From Limnohabitans sp. (lineage in GTDB: Bacteria > Bacteroidota > Bacteroidia > Flavobacteriales > Flavobacteriaceae), in assembly GCA_030053945.1 (NCBI GenBank), contig JASGCW010000008.1, positions 18,157-82,156 on the forward strand: a DNA stretch of 64,000 bases, read 5' to 3'. Shown one piece after another: positions 18,388-28,836 of the stretch (position 1 is its first letter; every line of letters starts with the position of its first letter). A model generated the notes under the pieces. It was not told where the DNA came from, made no database searches, and saw only the letters and a list, made by a program, of their open reading frames with translations. The position numbers were made by a program, and so were the translations under genes.

Positions 18388-18903
18388 TTATTTTTTTGGA
18401 GCTGGAGTAGCTAATTCTTTTTTTACATCTTCCATAATGTCTGGACCATCAGCTAAGATTAAAGTAGAAGCATCTACAACATATTGGAAACCTTTTGCTT
18501 TTCCAACTTTTACTACAGCAGTTTTAGCTCTTTCCATAATAGGTTTAACTAATTCCATTTCTTTGTCAGAAAGCTGTTTTTGAGCAGAATCTCTAAATTG
18601 TTGGATTCTTTGTCCCATATCTTGCATTTCTTTTCCACGGGTTTCATTTAAAGCATCACCAGCTGTAGGTGCTTCGCTTTCATATTTTTTCATTTTTGTT
18701 TGATATTCTTCAACCATAGCTTTGTATTGAGTATCAAACTTGTCACTTAAAGTCTTAATTTGCGCTTTTGCACTTACCATATCCGGCATTTTAGCAAGTA
18801 AATCTTGAACATCTATATGTGCAATTTTTGATTGTGCATTTACTTGACTAGCTCCAAAAAATAATAATCCTGCGATAAGTAAAGTTTTCAATTGTTTCAT
18901 CAT
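18388..18903 (-). CDS. OmpH/Skp family periplasmic chaperone (second copy)
   Basis: A 171-aa protein with a signal peptide ending at VNAQ (residue 24). The mature part opens with SKIAHIDVQDLLAKMPDMVSA, the Skp/OmpH start, continues with a long coiled-coil of Lys, Glu and Gln, and ends with FQYVVDASTLILADG, the returning strand of the body domain. Skp binds unfolded outer-membrane proteins in transit to the BAM complex. It follows another OmpH gene by 24 bases, downstream of bamA, which supports this role. A terminator closes the operon. Confidence 0.93.
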   Translation of the reverse strand: MMKQLKTLLIAGLLFFGASQVNAQSKIAHIDVQDLLAKMPDMVSAKAQIKTLSDKFDTQYKAMVEEYQTKMKKYESEAPTAGDALNETRGKEMQDMGQRIQQFRDSAQKQLSDKEMELVKPIMERAKTAVVKVGKAKGFQYVVDASTLILADGPDIMEDVKKELATPAPKK

Positions 18904-18927
18904 TTTAGTTATTAGGGTATTAATTAA

Positions 18928-19929
18928 TTACTTTTTTTGTTTTAATTTTTCTTCTTGCGCTTTTTTAGCGGCTTCTCTTTCTTCTAAAATTTTTTTTCTT
19001 TTATCTTCTAGAGCTTTTTTTCTTTCTTCTAGAGCTTTTTTATTATTTTCAATTGTTTTTAACCTTGCTTCTTCACGAGCTGCTTTTGTGGAGTCTAATG
19101 CTGCTTTTCTTGCTTCCGCTTGCGATGAAGTATTTATCGTTTTTTTATTTGAAGATGTAGAATCAATTGTTGTGCCAGATTTTTTAGCACGTTGCTGTTC
19201 AAGCATTTTTTTTCTTTTTTCTTCAAATTCTTTTTTACGTTGTTCTGCTGCTAATTTGCGTTCTTCGAGTGCTTTAGTTGCTGCAGATTTTTTTTCGTCT
19301 AATATTTTTTGTCTCTCTGCTTGAGAATTATCTAGGACTTTATCTTGGCTAGCTTCTTTTTCTTCGAGAGCTTTGCGTTGTTTTCTACTTATTTCTTCAC
19401 GTTTTTCAGCACGTGTAATCACTCTTACAACTTGATCACTAATATCAAACCTTTTTGCAGAAAACAACATTGTCATATCTGATGATTTGTCGAAGATAAA
19501 GTCATAACTTTTAGCCGCTGCTATATCTTGTACAGCATTAAAAACTTGATCTTGTACAGGTTTTATAATTTCTGCTTTTTGAATAGCTAAGTCTCCTTTT
19601 GGGCCAAATCTTTTTTGTTGGTAATCCAATAAATCACTTTCAAGAAATTTAATTTCTTGTTCTCTTTCTTCAATTAATTCTTTTGTAAGAAGTGGTCTTT
19701 CGTTTTTTAATACTTCTTTAAGTTTATTGATTTCATTTTTTTTGGACTCAATGTCTTGCTTCCATTTTTGAGCTTTTTGTTCAAGTAAATTAGAGGCTTC
19801 TTTGTAATCTGGAACATTTTCTAAAATATATTCCATATCAATATAACCGATTTTTACTCCAAATTTGGATTGTGAGAAACCAATTAGGTTAGAAAATAAA
19901 ACTAGTAGTATTAAAAAATATTTTTTCAT
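18928..19929 (-). CDS. OmpH/Skp family protein with long Lys/Glu-rich C-terminal tail (first copy)
   Basis: A 333-aa protein from the ATG at 19929 (an upstream ATG at 19950 has less support). Signal peptide ends at IGFSQ. Residues about 24-165 are Skp-like (VKIGYIDMEYILENVPDY at the start and YDFIFDKSSDMTMLFS at the end). The rest is a highly charged, repetitive helical tail (EERKKALEDKRKKILEERE) with no known fold. The tail makes it twice the usual length. It follows bamA by 27 bases. Confidence 0.9.
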   Translation of the reverse strand: MKKYFLILLVLFSNLIGFSQSKFGVKIGYIDMEYILENVPDYKEASNLLEQKAQKWKQDIESKKNEINKLKEVLKNERPLLTKELIEEREQEIKFLESDLLDYQQKRFGPKGDLAIQKAEIIKPVQDQVFNAVQDIAAAKSYDFIFDKSSDMTMLFSAKRFDISDQVVRVITRAEKREEISRKQRKALEEKEASQDKVLDNSQAERQKILDEKKSAATKALEERKLAAEQRKKEFEEKRKKMLEQQRAKKSGTTIDSTSSNKKTINTSSQAEARKAALDSTKAAREEARLKTIENNKKALEERKKALEDKRKKILEEREAAKKAQEEKLKQKK

Positions 19930-19956
19930 AAGCGTATAACTTTCAGTCAAATATAA

Positions 19957-22707
19957 TTAAAATTGTTGACCTATGATAAAATGTGTTTGCCATCCACTTT
20001 TTTCAAATCCACCAGGGACAGGGTCAAATCCGTGAGCAAAGTCAATTCCTAATAATCCAAAAGCAGGCATAAATACTCTTAAACCTACTCCTGCAGAGCG
20101 TTGTAACGCAAAAGGATTATAAGCTTTGAAATCTTTATATGCAGCTCCAGCTTCTAAATACGTTAAAGCATAGATCGATGCGGCTTGTTTTAATGTAATT
20201 GGATAACGCAATTCTAGAGTAAATTTATTGTATACAGTTGCTCCTATTTGTTGTCCATATCTTGGATTATTTCTATCATCGATAATAGGTGTTAATGAAT
20301 TGTTTTGATATCCTCTTAATTGGACATTTTCTCTACCATCCATTGTAAAAAGTGCCATACCATCACCCCCTAAATAGTATCTTTCAAAAGGAACTAATCC
20401 TCGGTCATTATTATATGATCCCATAAAGCCAAATTCTCCTAGTGAACGTAATACTAATTTATTATAAATTTTAGTAAACCACTCTGCTTTGAATTTAATT
20501 TTATAATATTCTAACCAATTGAATTTTTTCTGATCTACTTTTCCTACATCAGCTGCAGCTTTTTGATAGTTAGAAACTGGTTGTCCATTACTATCTATAT
20601 ATGTTCCAGCAGGGTAGTCGGCACCATTGTATACCACTGCAGTGGTTGTTTTAAGCTTGTATTCCTCTAAGTTTTCTAAATTTTTATAATCTATACCATT
20701 AAATAATGAGTAAGGTAGTGTGAATTTACCAGTCACACTAAATTCAGATCCGTACATTGGGAATATTGGATTAGTTCCTTTATTATTTCTGGTTAAACCA
20801 ACGGTGTACGCTAGGTTCTTAGAAGTTCCGTCTCCGAATGTGAACAACCCAATATTGTAATTGTTTAAATCATAGTGTTGGTAACTAATAGAATTTGATA
20901 ATACAAAATAATCATCAGGTTTTTGTAATCGCTTAGCTAATCCCATTGAAATCGTGAAGATATTAAAGCTTCTTGACTTGTCTACACTGCTTCCTGTGTT
21001 GTTAAAGTTTGATGCAGAACTTCCTGCATATTGTACACTATATGAGATTGAACTTGAGAAATTCACAGGTTTTTTGCCTCCAAACCATGGTTCTGAAAAT
21101 GAAAAACTATAGGTTTGAAAAAAGGTACTGCCTTGTAAACGTAAAGATAATTTTTGACCATCACCCATAGGTAAAGGTTTGTATGCTTTCTTTTTGAAAA
21201 TATTAGAAATAGCAAAGTTGTTAAAAGATAACCCTAATGTACCTATGAATCCACCACCACCATAACCTCCTTGAAGCTCTATTTGGCTTGCTCCTTTTTC
21301 TGCAACATGATATTTTATATCTACTGTACCAGCAGCTGGATCTACATTTTCGAAATCAGGTTTGATTGCTTCTGCATCAAAAAATCCTAGCTGACCAATT
21401 TCACGTACTGTTCTAACTACATCTTCTTTACTATAAACATTTCCAGGTTTTGTTCTTAATTCACGATAAATTACTTTGTCGTTTGTTTTGTCATTACCTA
21501 CTACAGAAATTTTATTAAAATGTGCAATAGGTCCTTCAATAACTCTAATTTCTAAATCAATAATGTCATTTGCAGTTGATACTTCTACAGGATTTATTGT
21601 TGAAAATAAATAACCATTGTTTTGATATAAATTTGTTATATCCTCTCCGTCTGGTCTTGTTTTGTCTGCAATTCGTTTGTCTAAAAGTACGCCATTGTAA
21701 ACATCGCCTTTTTTTATGCCAAGCAGATTTGCTAATTGTTGGTCACTATATACAGTGTTACCAGTAAAGCTAATATCTCCAAAATGATATTTATGCCCTT
21801 CCTCTACTTTAATGTTAATTACGATTTCGTTTTCTACTTTATTATAAAGAACAGAATCTGAAACTATACGTGCATCACGGAATCCATTCTCTTTATATTT
21901 TTCAATAATTTTCACTAAATCCTCTTTGTATTTGTCTTTAATAAATTTAGAAGATTTAAAAATTCGGATAGGATTACGTTGCTTGGTTTCTTTCATTGCT
22001 CCTCTAATCTTGGCGCTAGAAAGTTCTTTGTTGCCGCTAATATTAATTTTGGTAATTTTAATTTTATCACCTTTGTCTATATTAACAACCATATTTACGT
22101 GATTCTCTTTAGAAGTGTCTTCAGTGGTTGAAATATTTACTTTAGTATTGAAATATCCTTCTTTTTTGTATTTGTTTTCTATATAATACTTTGTAGTAGT
22201 AATAAGGTTTTCATTTACAATTTTTTCAGGTGTAAGCGAATTGTCTTTAGTAAGGGTTTCTATAGCACTCTTTTTTACTCCAACTATTTCTACCTTGCTT
22301 AATTTAGGAAGTTCATTTATTCTAAGGTCAAGTGAAATACTATCGCCTTCTATTTTGTCTACATAAAAATTGACATCATTAAAAAGACCTAGTTTCCATA
22401 ATTTTTTAATCGCATTACTAATTTCTTCACCAGGGACTGTTATTTTTTGACCTTTACTAAGTCCAGTGAAAGTAGTTACAGTTTCTTCATTATAACTAAT
22501 CTTTCCAGTTACATTAATCTTCTTTAAAATATAACTTTTCCCATCCTCAAAATTTAATCTGTCTTGAGCATTTGAATTTGTAATTCCTAAAAATAAAAAG
22601 AACAGCACTATTGCAGTACTGCTAATAAAATGGTTAATTTTATTTAATTTGTTCGCTTGTTTTTCCAAATCTACGTTCTCTTTTTTGATAGCTAATAATG
22701 GCTTCAT
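19957..22707 (-). CDS. bamA: Outer membrane protein assembly factor BamA
   Basis: A 916-aa Omp85 protein: an N-terminal region, five POTRA domains (about residues 60-470; e.g. VNIDKGDKIKITKINISGN and VEEGHKYHFGDISFTGNTVY), then a 16-strand barrel ending in a terminal Phe (IGQQF). BamA inserts beta-barrels into the outer membrane. The only nearby ATG (22707) lies 68 bases inside uppS and leaves about 20 polar residues before the signal sequence (INHFISSTAIVLFFLFLGI...NAQ), so the true start may be downstream, perhaps a TTG. Operon partners are uppS before and two OmpH genes after. Confidence 0.93.
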   Translation of the reverse strand: MKPLLAIKKENVDLEKQANKLNKINHFISSTAIVLFFLFLGITNSNAQDRLNFEDGKSYILKKINVTGKISYNEETVTTFTGLSKGQKITVPGEEISNAIKKLWKLGLFNDVNFYVDKIEGDSISLDLRINELPKLSKVEIVGVKKSAIETLTKDNSLTPEKIVNENLITTTKYYIENKYKKEGYFNTKVNISTTEDTSKENHVNMVVNIDKGDKIKITKINISGNKELSSAKIRGAMKETKQRNPIRIFKSSKFIKDKYKEDLVKIIEKYKENGFRDARIVSDSVLYNKVENEIVINIKVEEGHKYHFGDISFTGNTVYSDQQLANLLGIKKGDVYNGVLLDKRIADKTRPDGEDITNLYQNNGYLFSTINPVEVSTANDIIDLEIRVIEGPIAHFNKISVVGNDKTNDKVIYRELRTKPGNVYSKEDVVRTVREIGQLGFFDAEAIKPDFENVDPAAGTVDIKYHVAEKGASQIELQGGYGGGGFIGTLGLSFNNFAISNIFKKKAYKPLPMGDGQKLSLRLQGSTFFQTYSFSFSEPWFGGKKPVNFSSSISYSVQYAGSSASNFNNTGSSVDKSRSFNIFTISMGLAKRLQKPDDYFVLSNSISYQHYDLNNYNIGLFTFGDGTSKNLAYTVGLTRNNKGTNPIFPMYGSEFSVTGKFTLPYSLFNGIDYKNLENLEEYKLKTTTAVVYNGADYPAGTYIDSNGQPVSNYQKAAADVGKVDQKKFNWLEYYKIKFKAEWFTKIYNKLVLRSLGEFGFMGSYNNDRGLVPFERYYLGGDGMALFTMDGRENVQLRGYQNNSLTPIIDDRNNPRYGQQIGATVYNKFTLELRYPITLKQAASIYALTYLEAGAAYKDFKAYNPFALQRSAGVGLRVFMPAFGLLGIDFAHGFDPVPGGFEKSGWQTHFIIGQQF

Positions 22708-23380
22708 ATAAATTCTCTTCACTAAAATCTGGCCACAGTACATCAGTAAAATAAAATTCTGCGTAAGCAATTTGCCATAACAAAAAATTACTAATGCGAT
22801 GTTCGCCACTTGTTCGTATAACTAAATCTACATCTGGTAAATCGTGTGTGTAAAGATGATTATTTAATGTGGATTCGTCAATACTATCTGTTGAAATTAT
22901 GTTATTTTTAACTTTATCTGCTATTTTTTTAACAGCATTTAAGATTTCGTCTCTTGATCCATAGCTTAAAGCTAAAGTAAGAGTCATTTTTTTATTTTGT
23001 TTGGTTTTTTCAATTACCTCAAGTAGTTCTTTTTGAACTTTTTTTGGTAACAATTCTATATTTCCAATACAATTTAAACGGATATTGTTTTTTATAAAGG
23101 TTTCTAATTCCTTCTTTAAGGAATTTACAAGAATTTTCATTAACGCTTCTACTTCTAGCTTTGGTCGATTCCAATTTTCTGTTGAAAATGCATAAAGAGT
23201 TAAGTTTTCGATTCCTAGTTTAGTGCAAACTTCTACAGTTTTACGAACAGATTTTGTTCCATTTTCATGACCAAAAGCTCTTAACATTCCTTTTTGCTTT
23301 GCCCAACGACCATTTCCATCCATTATGATGGCTAAATGTTTAGGTAAGTTTTCTTTATTTATGGAAGTTTCTAAGCTCAT
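22640..23380 (-). CDS. uppS: Isoprenyl transferase (undecaprenyl diphosphate synthase)
   Basis: A 246-aa cis-prenyltransferase. IMDGNGRWAKQKG, YAFSTENWNRPK and LVIRTSGEHRISNFLLWQ with YAEFYFTDVLWPDF are all the conserved family regions, including the catalytic Asp and the substrate Arg residues. It makes the C55 lipid carrier for cell-wall synthesis. Its ATG overlaps the previous gene's TAA by one base (TAATG), and its 3' end overlaps bamA, so translation is coupled on both sides. Confidence 0.97.
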   Translation of the reverse strand: MSLETSINKENLPKHLAIIMDGNGRWAKQKGMLRAFGHENGTKSVRKTVEVCTKLGIENLTLYAFSTENWNRPKLEVEALMKILVNSLKKELETFIKNNIRLNCIGNIELLPKKVQKELLEVIEKTKQNKKMTLTLALSYGSRDEILNAVKKIADKVKNNIISTDSIDESTLNNHLYTHDLPDVDLVIRTSGEHRISNFLLWQIAYAEFYFTDVLWPDFSEENLYEAIISYQKRERRFGKTSEQIK

Positions 23381-24069
23381 TAATTATTGCAATAACAAGG
23401 TTTTTGACCAAAGGTATAGGTTAATGTTGCTCCAGTAAAAACATACCAGTCTTTACTATTAGTGTTCCCGAATTTTAGTCTTTCTAAATTTTCACTCTTA
23501 GGAAAGCTACCATCTATGTCATCTTTGAAAGTGTATCTAGCACCTGTTTCGATACCTAAAATAAAATGTTTGGCTATTCTAAATTTATAACCAACAACCA
23601 TTGGGATTGCTATTCCACCCCTACGAGAACCATACGATTTGTATTTTTTGTTTTCTACATATAAATTTTCAGAAAGAAAATAACTTAATCCAGTATGAAT
23701 GTACGGGGTTGATTGAAAACCTGATTCATGCAAATTAAATTCATAGAAATTAAATTCAAATCCCGCAGTAATGTCTGTGATTTGATTTTCAAAGCTATAT
23801 CCTCTTTGCTTTCTTGATTCAATATCAGAGTAGTTGTCATTAGCATAAAGTGAAGTATGTGTTAGTGAACCCCTCCAAGAAAATCTTGGACTTTTGTTCC
23901 ATTTATACAATAATCCTATCGCCAACCTATTGTTAGGTGAGATAAAATTTGTTTTCCCTACATCTCCTATAAAGTTACTGCCACCAACAAATACACCAAA
24001 TTCGTGTATCTGAGCGTTAACGAATTGAAATACAAAAAAAGCCGCTGTTATGTAAAATAATCTTTTCAT
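23380..24069 (-). CDS. Outer-membrane beta-barrel protein (DUF6089 type)
   Basis: A 229-aa protein from the ATG at 24069, with a signal peptide ending at VNAQ (residue 20). The body has alternating hydrophobic strands as in small outer-membrane barrels (HEFGVFVGGSNFIGDVGKTN at the start, FILGIETGARYTFKDDIDGS and WYVFTGATLTYTFGQKPCY at the end). It is conserved at this place before uppS and bamA in related genomes as far as I recall. Function unknown; an envelope role is likely. It has its own promoter and overlaps uppS by one base. Confidence 0.85.
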   Translation of the reverse strand: MKRLFYITAAFFVFQFVNAQIHEFGVFVGGSNFIGDVGKTNFISPNNRLAIGLLYKWNKSPRFSWRGSLTHTSLYANDNYSDIESRKQRGYSFENQITDITAGFEFNFYEFNLHESGFQSTPYIHTGLSYFLSENLYVENKKYKSYGSRRGGIAIPMVVGYKFRIAKHFILGIETGARYTFKDDIDGSFPKSENLERLKFGNTNSKDWYVFTGATLTYTFGQKPCYCNN

Positions 24070-24084
24070 TTTTAAAATAGGTTG

Positions 24085-24114
24085 CAAATATAGTAATTAT
24101 GACCACTAAACAAA
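24085..24114 (-). promoter_or_regulatory. Promoter of the DUF6089-uppS-bamA-ompH operon
   Basis: Minus strand TTTG (24114-24111), 18 bases, TATATTTG (24092-24085), 16 bases before the start codon. Confidence 0.75.
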
Positions 24115-24205
24115 GTGAAAATTTTAAACACTTTATTGTTTACTAGATAAAAACGGAAAAGTCTTATTTGTAGTATTTGTGATTATTAATAAATTAACTT
24201 TTTTG

Positions 24206-26833
24206 TTATGGATTTTCTTGTGTTTTTTTCTTTTTTCCAAATAAACCATTTAATAAATCTCCTGCGGCATTTTTAACAGCGTCCTTTTTGGGGTCAGTTT
24301 TTGTTGTGTCAGAAGGGTTTTTCTTTCCTCCTCCTAATATATTACTTAATGCACCTGCACCTTGATTTATTAGTTTGTCTTTCTGAGCTTTCACAATTTG
24401 TGAAGCTAAGTTTGTTGTAGCTTGTTTTAAATCGGTGGTTACTTTAGGAGATTTAAAATTACCTGTCATCATTGCTGTAACTGGAACATTTTCAATTTTT
24501 GCTGCTTCTGCTGGTGTCAGTTTTGCTAATAATTTATTAGCGTCACCACCTAAATATTTAGCTGGCACATCCATTTTTACAGTATAACTCATACTTTGAT
24601 CAAACCCGTGCGATCCGCCAACTTCAGCATTGATGTCGTTATATTTTATTTGAAAAGGTTTTACAACAACTTTTCCGTCTTTAAATGTAATTGCAGCTTT
24701 TATGTCATTTAAATTAATCTTACTTGCATCTAGAAATTTAATTTGTGAACTTAAAGCACTTAACATTTGTGAATTGTTAGTATTTACTGTCGAAGATAGT
24801 AATTGACCTAACAGATTTCCTGAAATTGTTGAAATATTAGGTGTCATTTGTACAGCGTCTAACGTCCCATTTACTTTTATATTAGAATTTAGTTTTCCTG
24901 CTATAGCGCCAGCTATTGGAGCAATGTTCTTTAGCATATTAAGCTGAGTAAATGATTGGGAAATGTCAACCTTACTCAAATCTAAATTCATATTAAAGGT
25001 TGGAGTGTTTCCTTTTGTGGAAACTAAGCCGTCAAAACCAATTTGTCCATCAAAAATATTTGTTTTTACATTTTCAAGTGTTACCGCTTCATCGCGAATA
25101 ATCATTTTTCCTGAAACATTTTTTAGTGTTAGATTATCATACACTACTGTATTTGCTTTAGCCGTAATAGCACAGTCTAAAAATGCAGGGATTTTTACAG
25201 CTTGCTTTTTACTTTTTGAGGTAGTAGAGGTGTTTTCGTTTCCAGAGTTAGCATTTGTTTTTGGTTTAGAAGGTGTCATAAAATCGGCAACTAAAAAATT
25301 GTTCGAGTTCATTGAGAAATTTCCTTTTAAGATTTGCTTTTTGAACAAGAAACCATAGAAATTGTCTAATGCCCCCGCAGCTTGAATGTCTGATTTTCCT
25401 GTAATCATATTTAGCTGATTAAGTTTTATCTGACTCGTATTGAAGGCTACATTAGCTAATTTTATCTGAACTGGTTTTGCCATTTCAGGCCCCGCATAAT
25501 TGAAACCTGTTAGTGATAAAGTTCCAGTATTTTGAATGTTTTGGTACTGATTTTTCTCTACAGATTGCATATCAAATTTTGTAGCAATATCTGCTTTTAA
25601 AATTCCTGATAAAGGCATACTTAATTTTACAGGATATGCTTTGCTGAAGTTTCCAAGATTGATTGTGCCTTTTAATTCAGCATTCACAAGTGCATTTGTC
25701 ATTGCATTTTTTATGCTAGCTTTTGCATTGAAAACATCTTGATCAATTTTGAAAGATAGTTTGTCTAAATTTACATAAGTGTCATTAATTAATCCTGTTT
25801 CGTTAATGATTTTAGTGTCAATAACAATGTTTTCTACAGTTTTAGGTAAATTAGGATAATGAAAGGATGAATTATGTGAAGCAATAGCGATATTGAATTT
25901 TGGAACGGTATTTTTAGATTGAACACCTTTTACTTTTCCATTTACAGTAAAATCACCAGTTGTTTTTACAGTTTCTAACTGACCTGCATATTGGGCTGGA
26001 ACTAACCCTAAAAAGTTTTTAAATGAAGTAGTAGGTGTTTTGAAACTTAAATCATATTCTTGACCTTCTTTTAATAATTGGATAAATCCAGTAAATTCTA
26101 GTGGTAGTTCATTAATCTTAGCTTTGTTGTCTTTAAAAGTATATTTGCTTTTTTCTAAATCGATTCCTAAAATAGCATCTAAAGAAAGTGCTGTATGGTT
26201 AAAATAATTCATTTTATCCATATCTAGCGAAAATTTAGCAGTTGTTTTAGTTTCTAAATCTAGTTTCTGAGTGCCAAAATTACCTTTCCCTTCATGGTTT
26301 AAACTATCAATCACTAATTTGATTTTTGAGCGTTCGTCAAAGTATTTGAATCGGAAATTTTCCAAAGCATATTTCTGGATATTCATTGAAAAAGGTTTGC
26401 TGGCTTTTTCTTCACTAGCGTTTTTATCTTTGATAGCGATGTCAAAGTTTCCTTTTCCATCTTTATTAAAAAGAATATTAGCTTTTCCATTTTTTACCGA
26501 AATTGCCTCTAACGACATAGGCTCATTATCGCTTTTCCATAACTCTGTTAAAGACATTTGAAGGTTAAGTTCGTCAAATGCAACTAAGGTGTCACCTTCA
26601 AAAGGAGCTTTGTTGATGATTAGAAGTTTTTGAATTTCAACATTGGCTTGAGGAAAGCTTTTGAATAAGCTCAAATCGGCATCTGCAAAAGATGCTTTAG
26701 CATTTATTTTTTCATTTATAGTTTGCTGAATTTTTGCTTTTATTTGATCTTTAAAAAATATAGGAATACTAGCTAGTGCTCCTATAATTACTACTAATGT
26801 GATACCTAAGCCTACTAAAATTTTCTTTTTCAT
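24206..26833 (-). CDS. AsmA family protein (large envelope lipid-transport-like protein)
   Basis: An 875-aa protein starting at 26833, with one N-terminal TM helix (KILVGLGITLVVIIGALASIPIFF). The early part (IKAKIQQTINEKINAKASFADADLSLFKSFPQANVEIQKL) is the AsmA N-terminal signature. The C-terminal AsmA region has NVPVTAMMTGNFKSPKVTTD. The long middle is beta-rich, as in bridge-like lipid-transfer proteins (AsmA/TamB/YhdP). It ends with a low-complexity basic tail. It probably sits in the inner membrane with the body in the periplasm. Its job in Bacteroidota is not established. Confidence 0.88.
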   Translation of the reverse strand: MKKKILVGLGITLVVIIGALASIPIFFKDQIKAKIQQTINEKINAKASFADADLSLFKSFPQANVEIQKLLIINKAPFEGDTLVAFDELNLQMSLTELWKSDNEPMSLEAISVKNGKANILFNKDGKGNFDIAIKDKNASEEKASKPFSMNIQKYALENFRFKYFDERSKIKLVIDSLNHEGKGNFGTQKLDLETKTTAKFSLDMDKMNYFNHTALSLDAILGIDLEKSKYTFKDNKAKINELPLEFTGFIQLLKEGQEYDLSFKTPTTSFKNFLGLVPAQYAGQLETVKTTGDFTVNGKVKGVQSKNTVPKFNIAIASHNSSFHYPNLPKTVENIVIDTKIINETGLINDTYVNLDKLSFKIDQDVFNAKASIKNAMTNALVNAELKGTINLGNFSKAYPVKLSMPLSGILKADIATKFDMQSVEKNQYQNIQNTGTLSLTGFNYAGPEMAKPVQIKLANVAFNTSQIKLNQLNMITGKSDIQAAGALDNFYGFLFKKQILKGNFSMNSNNFLVADFMTPSKPKTNANSGNENTSTTSKSKKQAVKIPAFLDCAITAKANTVVYDNLTLKNVSGKMIIRDEAVTLENVKTNIFDGQIGFDGLVSTKGNTPTFNMNLDLSKVDISQSFTQLNMLKNIAPIAGAIAGKLNSNIKVNGTLDAVQMTPNISTISGNLLGQLLSSTVNTNNSQMLSALSSQIKFLDASKINLNDIKAAITFKDGKVVVKPFQIKYNDINAEVGGSHGFDQSMSYTVKMDVPAKYLGGDANKLLAKLTPAEAAKIENVPVTAMMTGNFKSPKVTTDLKQATTNLASQIVKAQKDKLINQGAGALSNILGGGKKNPSDTTKTDPKKDAVKNAAGDLLNGLFGKKKKTQENP

Positions 26834-26900
26834 TTCAAAAAATATTTGATGAATTTTTAAAATCAAAAACCATTCCGATTTTCAATACAAAGTAATAAAA

Positions 26901-26930
26901 AAATCCGTTTTATTTTCTAAAACGGATTTA
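26901..26930 (-). terminator. Rho-independent terminator after sppA
   Basis: A 12-bp perfect stem AAATCCGTTTTA / TAAAACGGATTT (26901-26912, 26918-26929) with a 5-base loop, followed in the minus-strand direction by a T7 run. Confidence 0.85.
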
Positions 26931-26948
26931 ATAATATGTTATTATATC

Positions 26949-28715
26949 TTAATTGATTTTTAACTCATATGGCATAATAACTTGCATCCCTTTTCGAGCA
27001 TTCATTTTTTTGATTTGGTTTACTAATTCGTAGTTTTCTTCTCCTATTTGTTCCTTTAGTAAAGTTTCACGCGATTTTAGCAAACTTACAAATCCGCTGT
27101 TTTCTAAATCTTCAAAGAAACTTTTTTCAAATTCTGGATAAGAAACTGTGTCGTAATCGTCTAATTTTACTAAAGATGAGGCATAAGCTAGTGCATCATC
27201 CATTCCGCCTATTTTGTCAACTAATCCTAATTTGAGTGCATCTGATCCGCTCCATACGCGACCTTGTGCTATGGCATCTACTTGGTCAAAAGTCATTTTG
27301 CGACCTTTTGCAACTCGATTTACAAATGTTTTGTAGATAGTTTCAACACCTTCTTGTGTAAAATTTCTAAAATCGGCATCAATAGGAACAAAAGGATTGT
27401 ATCCTGCTGCATTTTTATGTGTTTCTACTATTTCGGTATTTATTCCGTATTTATTAGTTATTTCAGACATATTAGGTAGCATTCCAAAAACACCTATGGA
27501 ACCTGTTATGGTTGAAGCTTCTGCAAAAATTTTATTAGCATTGCAAGCAATATAATAACCTCCAGATGCAGCTAAATTACCCATTGAAACCACTATAGGT
27601 TTTACTTTTTTTGTGATTTCAATTTCTCTCCAAATCAAATCAGAAGTTAGTGCGCTCCCACCAGGACTATCAATTCGTAAAACAATAGCTTTAATACCAT
27701 CGTCTTCTCTTGCTTCTTTTAGTGAGCGACGCATAGAGCCTTCACCTACTGTGTTTAGGTCTCCTTCTCCAGAACCAATTTCACCTTGAGCATAAATTAC
27801 CGCAATTTTATCTTTAGTTGAAATTTCTGCCATAACAGCCAGATCTTTTGAATAATCCATAATGTCAATTTTGTTGTAATCTTCGTCTTCATTAACCTTT
27901 AGACGTTTTTTAATGTCATTATGGTAAACATCTTCATAAGCAACAACATCAACTAGTTTGTTTTCTTTAGCCATTTCAGGGGTTCTAGCTAATAAATCGG
28001 ACGCAATGGTGTTTAGTTTGTCAACTGGAATATTTCTAGATTTTGAAATATCAGTGACAACGGAATTCCAGATTGAGTTTAAGAAAGCAGTGATTTGTTC
28101 TCTGTTTTCAGGACTCATTTTGTTAGTCAAAAATGGCTCTACCGCACTTTTGTATTTTCCGTGACGAATAACTTCCATTTTTAATCCTGTTTTGTCTTCG
28201 AAATCTTTGAAATACATTATTTGGCTAGACAAACCTTTAAAATCTAAATCACCTACGGGGTTTAAATAAACGGTGTTTGCAACAGAGTTTAAATAATATT
28301 CTTTTTGAGAGATAACGTTACCATAAGATAAAACGAATTTGCCAGATTTTTTAAAATCTTCTAATTGGTCACGTAAAGCTTTTGTTTGTGCAACGCCTAA
28401 ATTTAACTGGTTGTTTAAGATAGAAATACCTTTTATGTTCTCATCTGTTTTTGCATTTTCAATAGCTCTTAAAACATCTGTAAGACCTTTTCCTTCTCCT
28501 TTTTCATTTAAGAAAGGCATATCTTCATAGTTAAATTTTCCACCGTAATCTTGAGTTACTTTTTCAAGATTTAATTCTAAAACAGAGTTTTCTTGAACAG
28601 CTACGGTTTCTTCACCACCAAAAATAGCACCCAAAAGAATGATTCCGAAGAAAAATACTAAACAGAAAACAAAAAGTCCTATAACGGTTGCTAATACATT
28701 TTTTAAAAAATTCAT
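26949..28715 (-). CDS. sppA: Signal peptide peptidase SppA (67K type)
   Basis: A 588-aa inner-membrane serine protease with one N-terminal TM helix. It has the duplicated S49 fold: the catalytic Lys is in the N-terminal half ([12 protein letters not shown]) and the Ser in the C-terminal half ([14 protein letters not shown]), with [12 protein letters not shown] before it. This Lys/Ser dyad split across the halves is the SppA-67K hallmark. It degrades cleaved signal peptides in the membrane. A promoter -7-like TATATTTG lies at 28791-28798. Confidence 0.95.
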   Translation of the reverse strand: MNFLKNVLATVIGLFVFCLVFFFGIILLGAIFGGEETVAVQENSVLELNLEKVTQDYGGKFNYEDMPFLNEKGEGKGLTDVLRAIENAKTDENIKGISILNNQLNLGVAQTKALRDQLEDFKKSGKFVLSYGNVISQKEYYLNSVANTVYLNPVGDLDFKGLSSQIMYFKDFEDKTGLKMEVIRHGKYKSAVEPFLTNKMSPENREQITAFLNSIWNSVVTDISKSRNIPVDKLNTIASDLLARTPEMAKENKLVDVVAYEDVYHNDIKKRLKVNEDEDYNKIDIMDYSKDLAVMAEISTKDKIAVIYAQGEIGSGEGDLNTVGEGSMRRSLKEAREDDGIKAIVLRIDSPGGSALTSDLIWREIEITKKVKPIVVSMGNLAASGGYYIACNANKIFAEASTITGSIGVFGMLPNMSEITNKYGINTEIVETHKNAAGYNPFVPIDADFRNFTQEGVETIYKTFVNRVAKGRKMTFDQVDAIAQGRVWSGSDALKLGLVDKIGGMDDALAYASSLVKLDDYDTVSYPEFEKSFFEDLENSGFVSLLKSRETLLKEQIGEENYELVNQIKKMNARKGMQVIMPYELKIN

Positions 28716-28836
28716 TTGTCAATCATTTAATTACAAATTAGTAGTCAATTGTTAGTTTTTGTTACACTACTAAAGTTATTAACAGTGGCGCAAATATATA
28801 TTTTTCTACAATTCTTTTTAGTTACTTTGTTGACAA

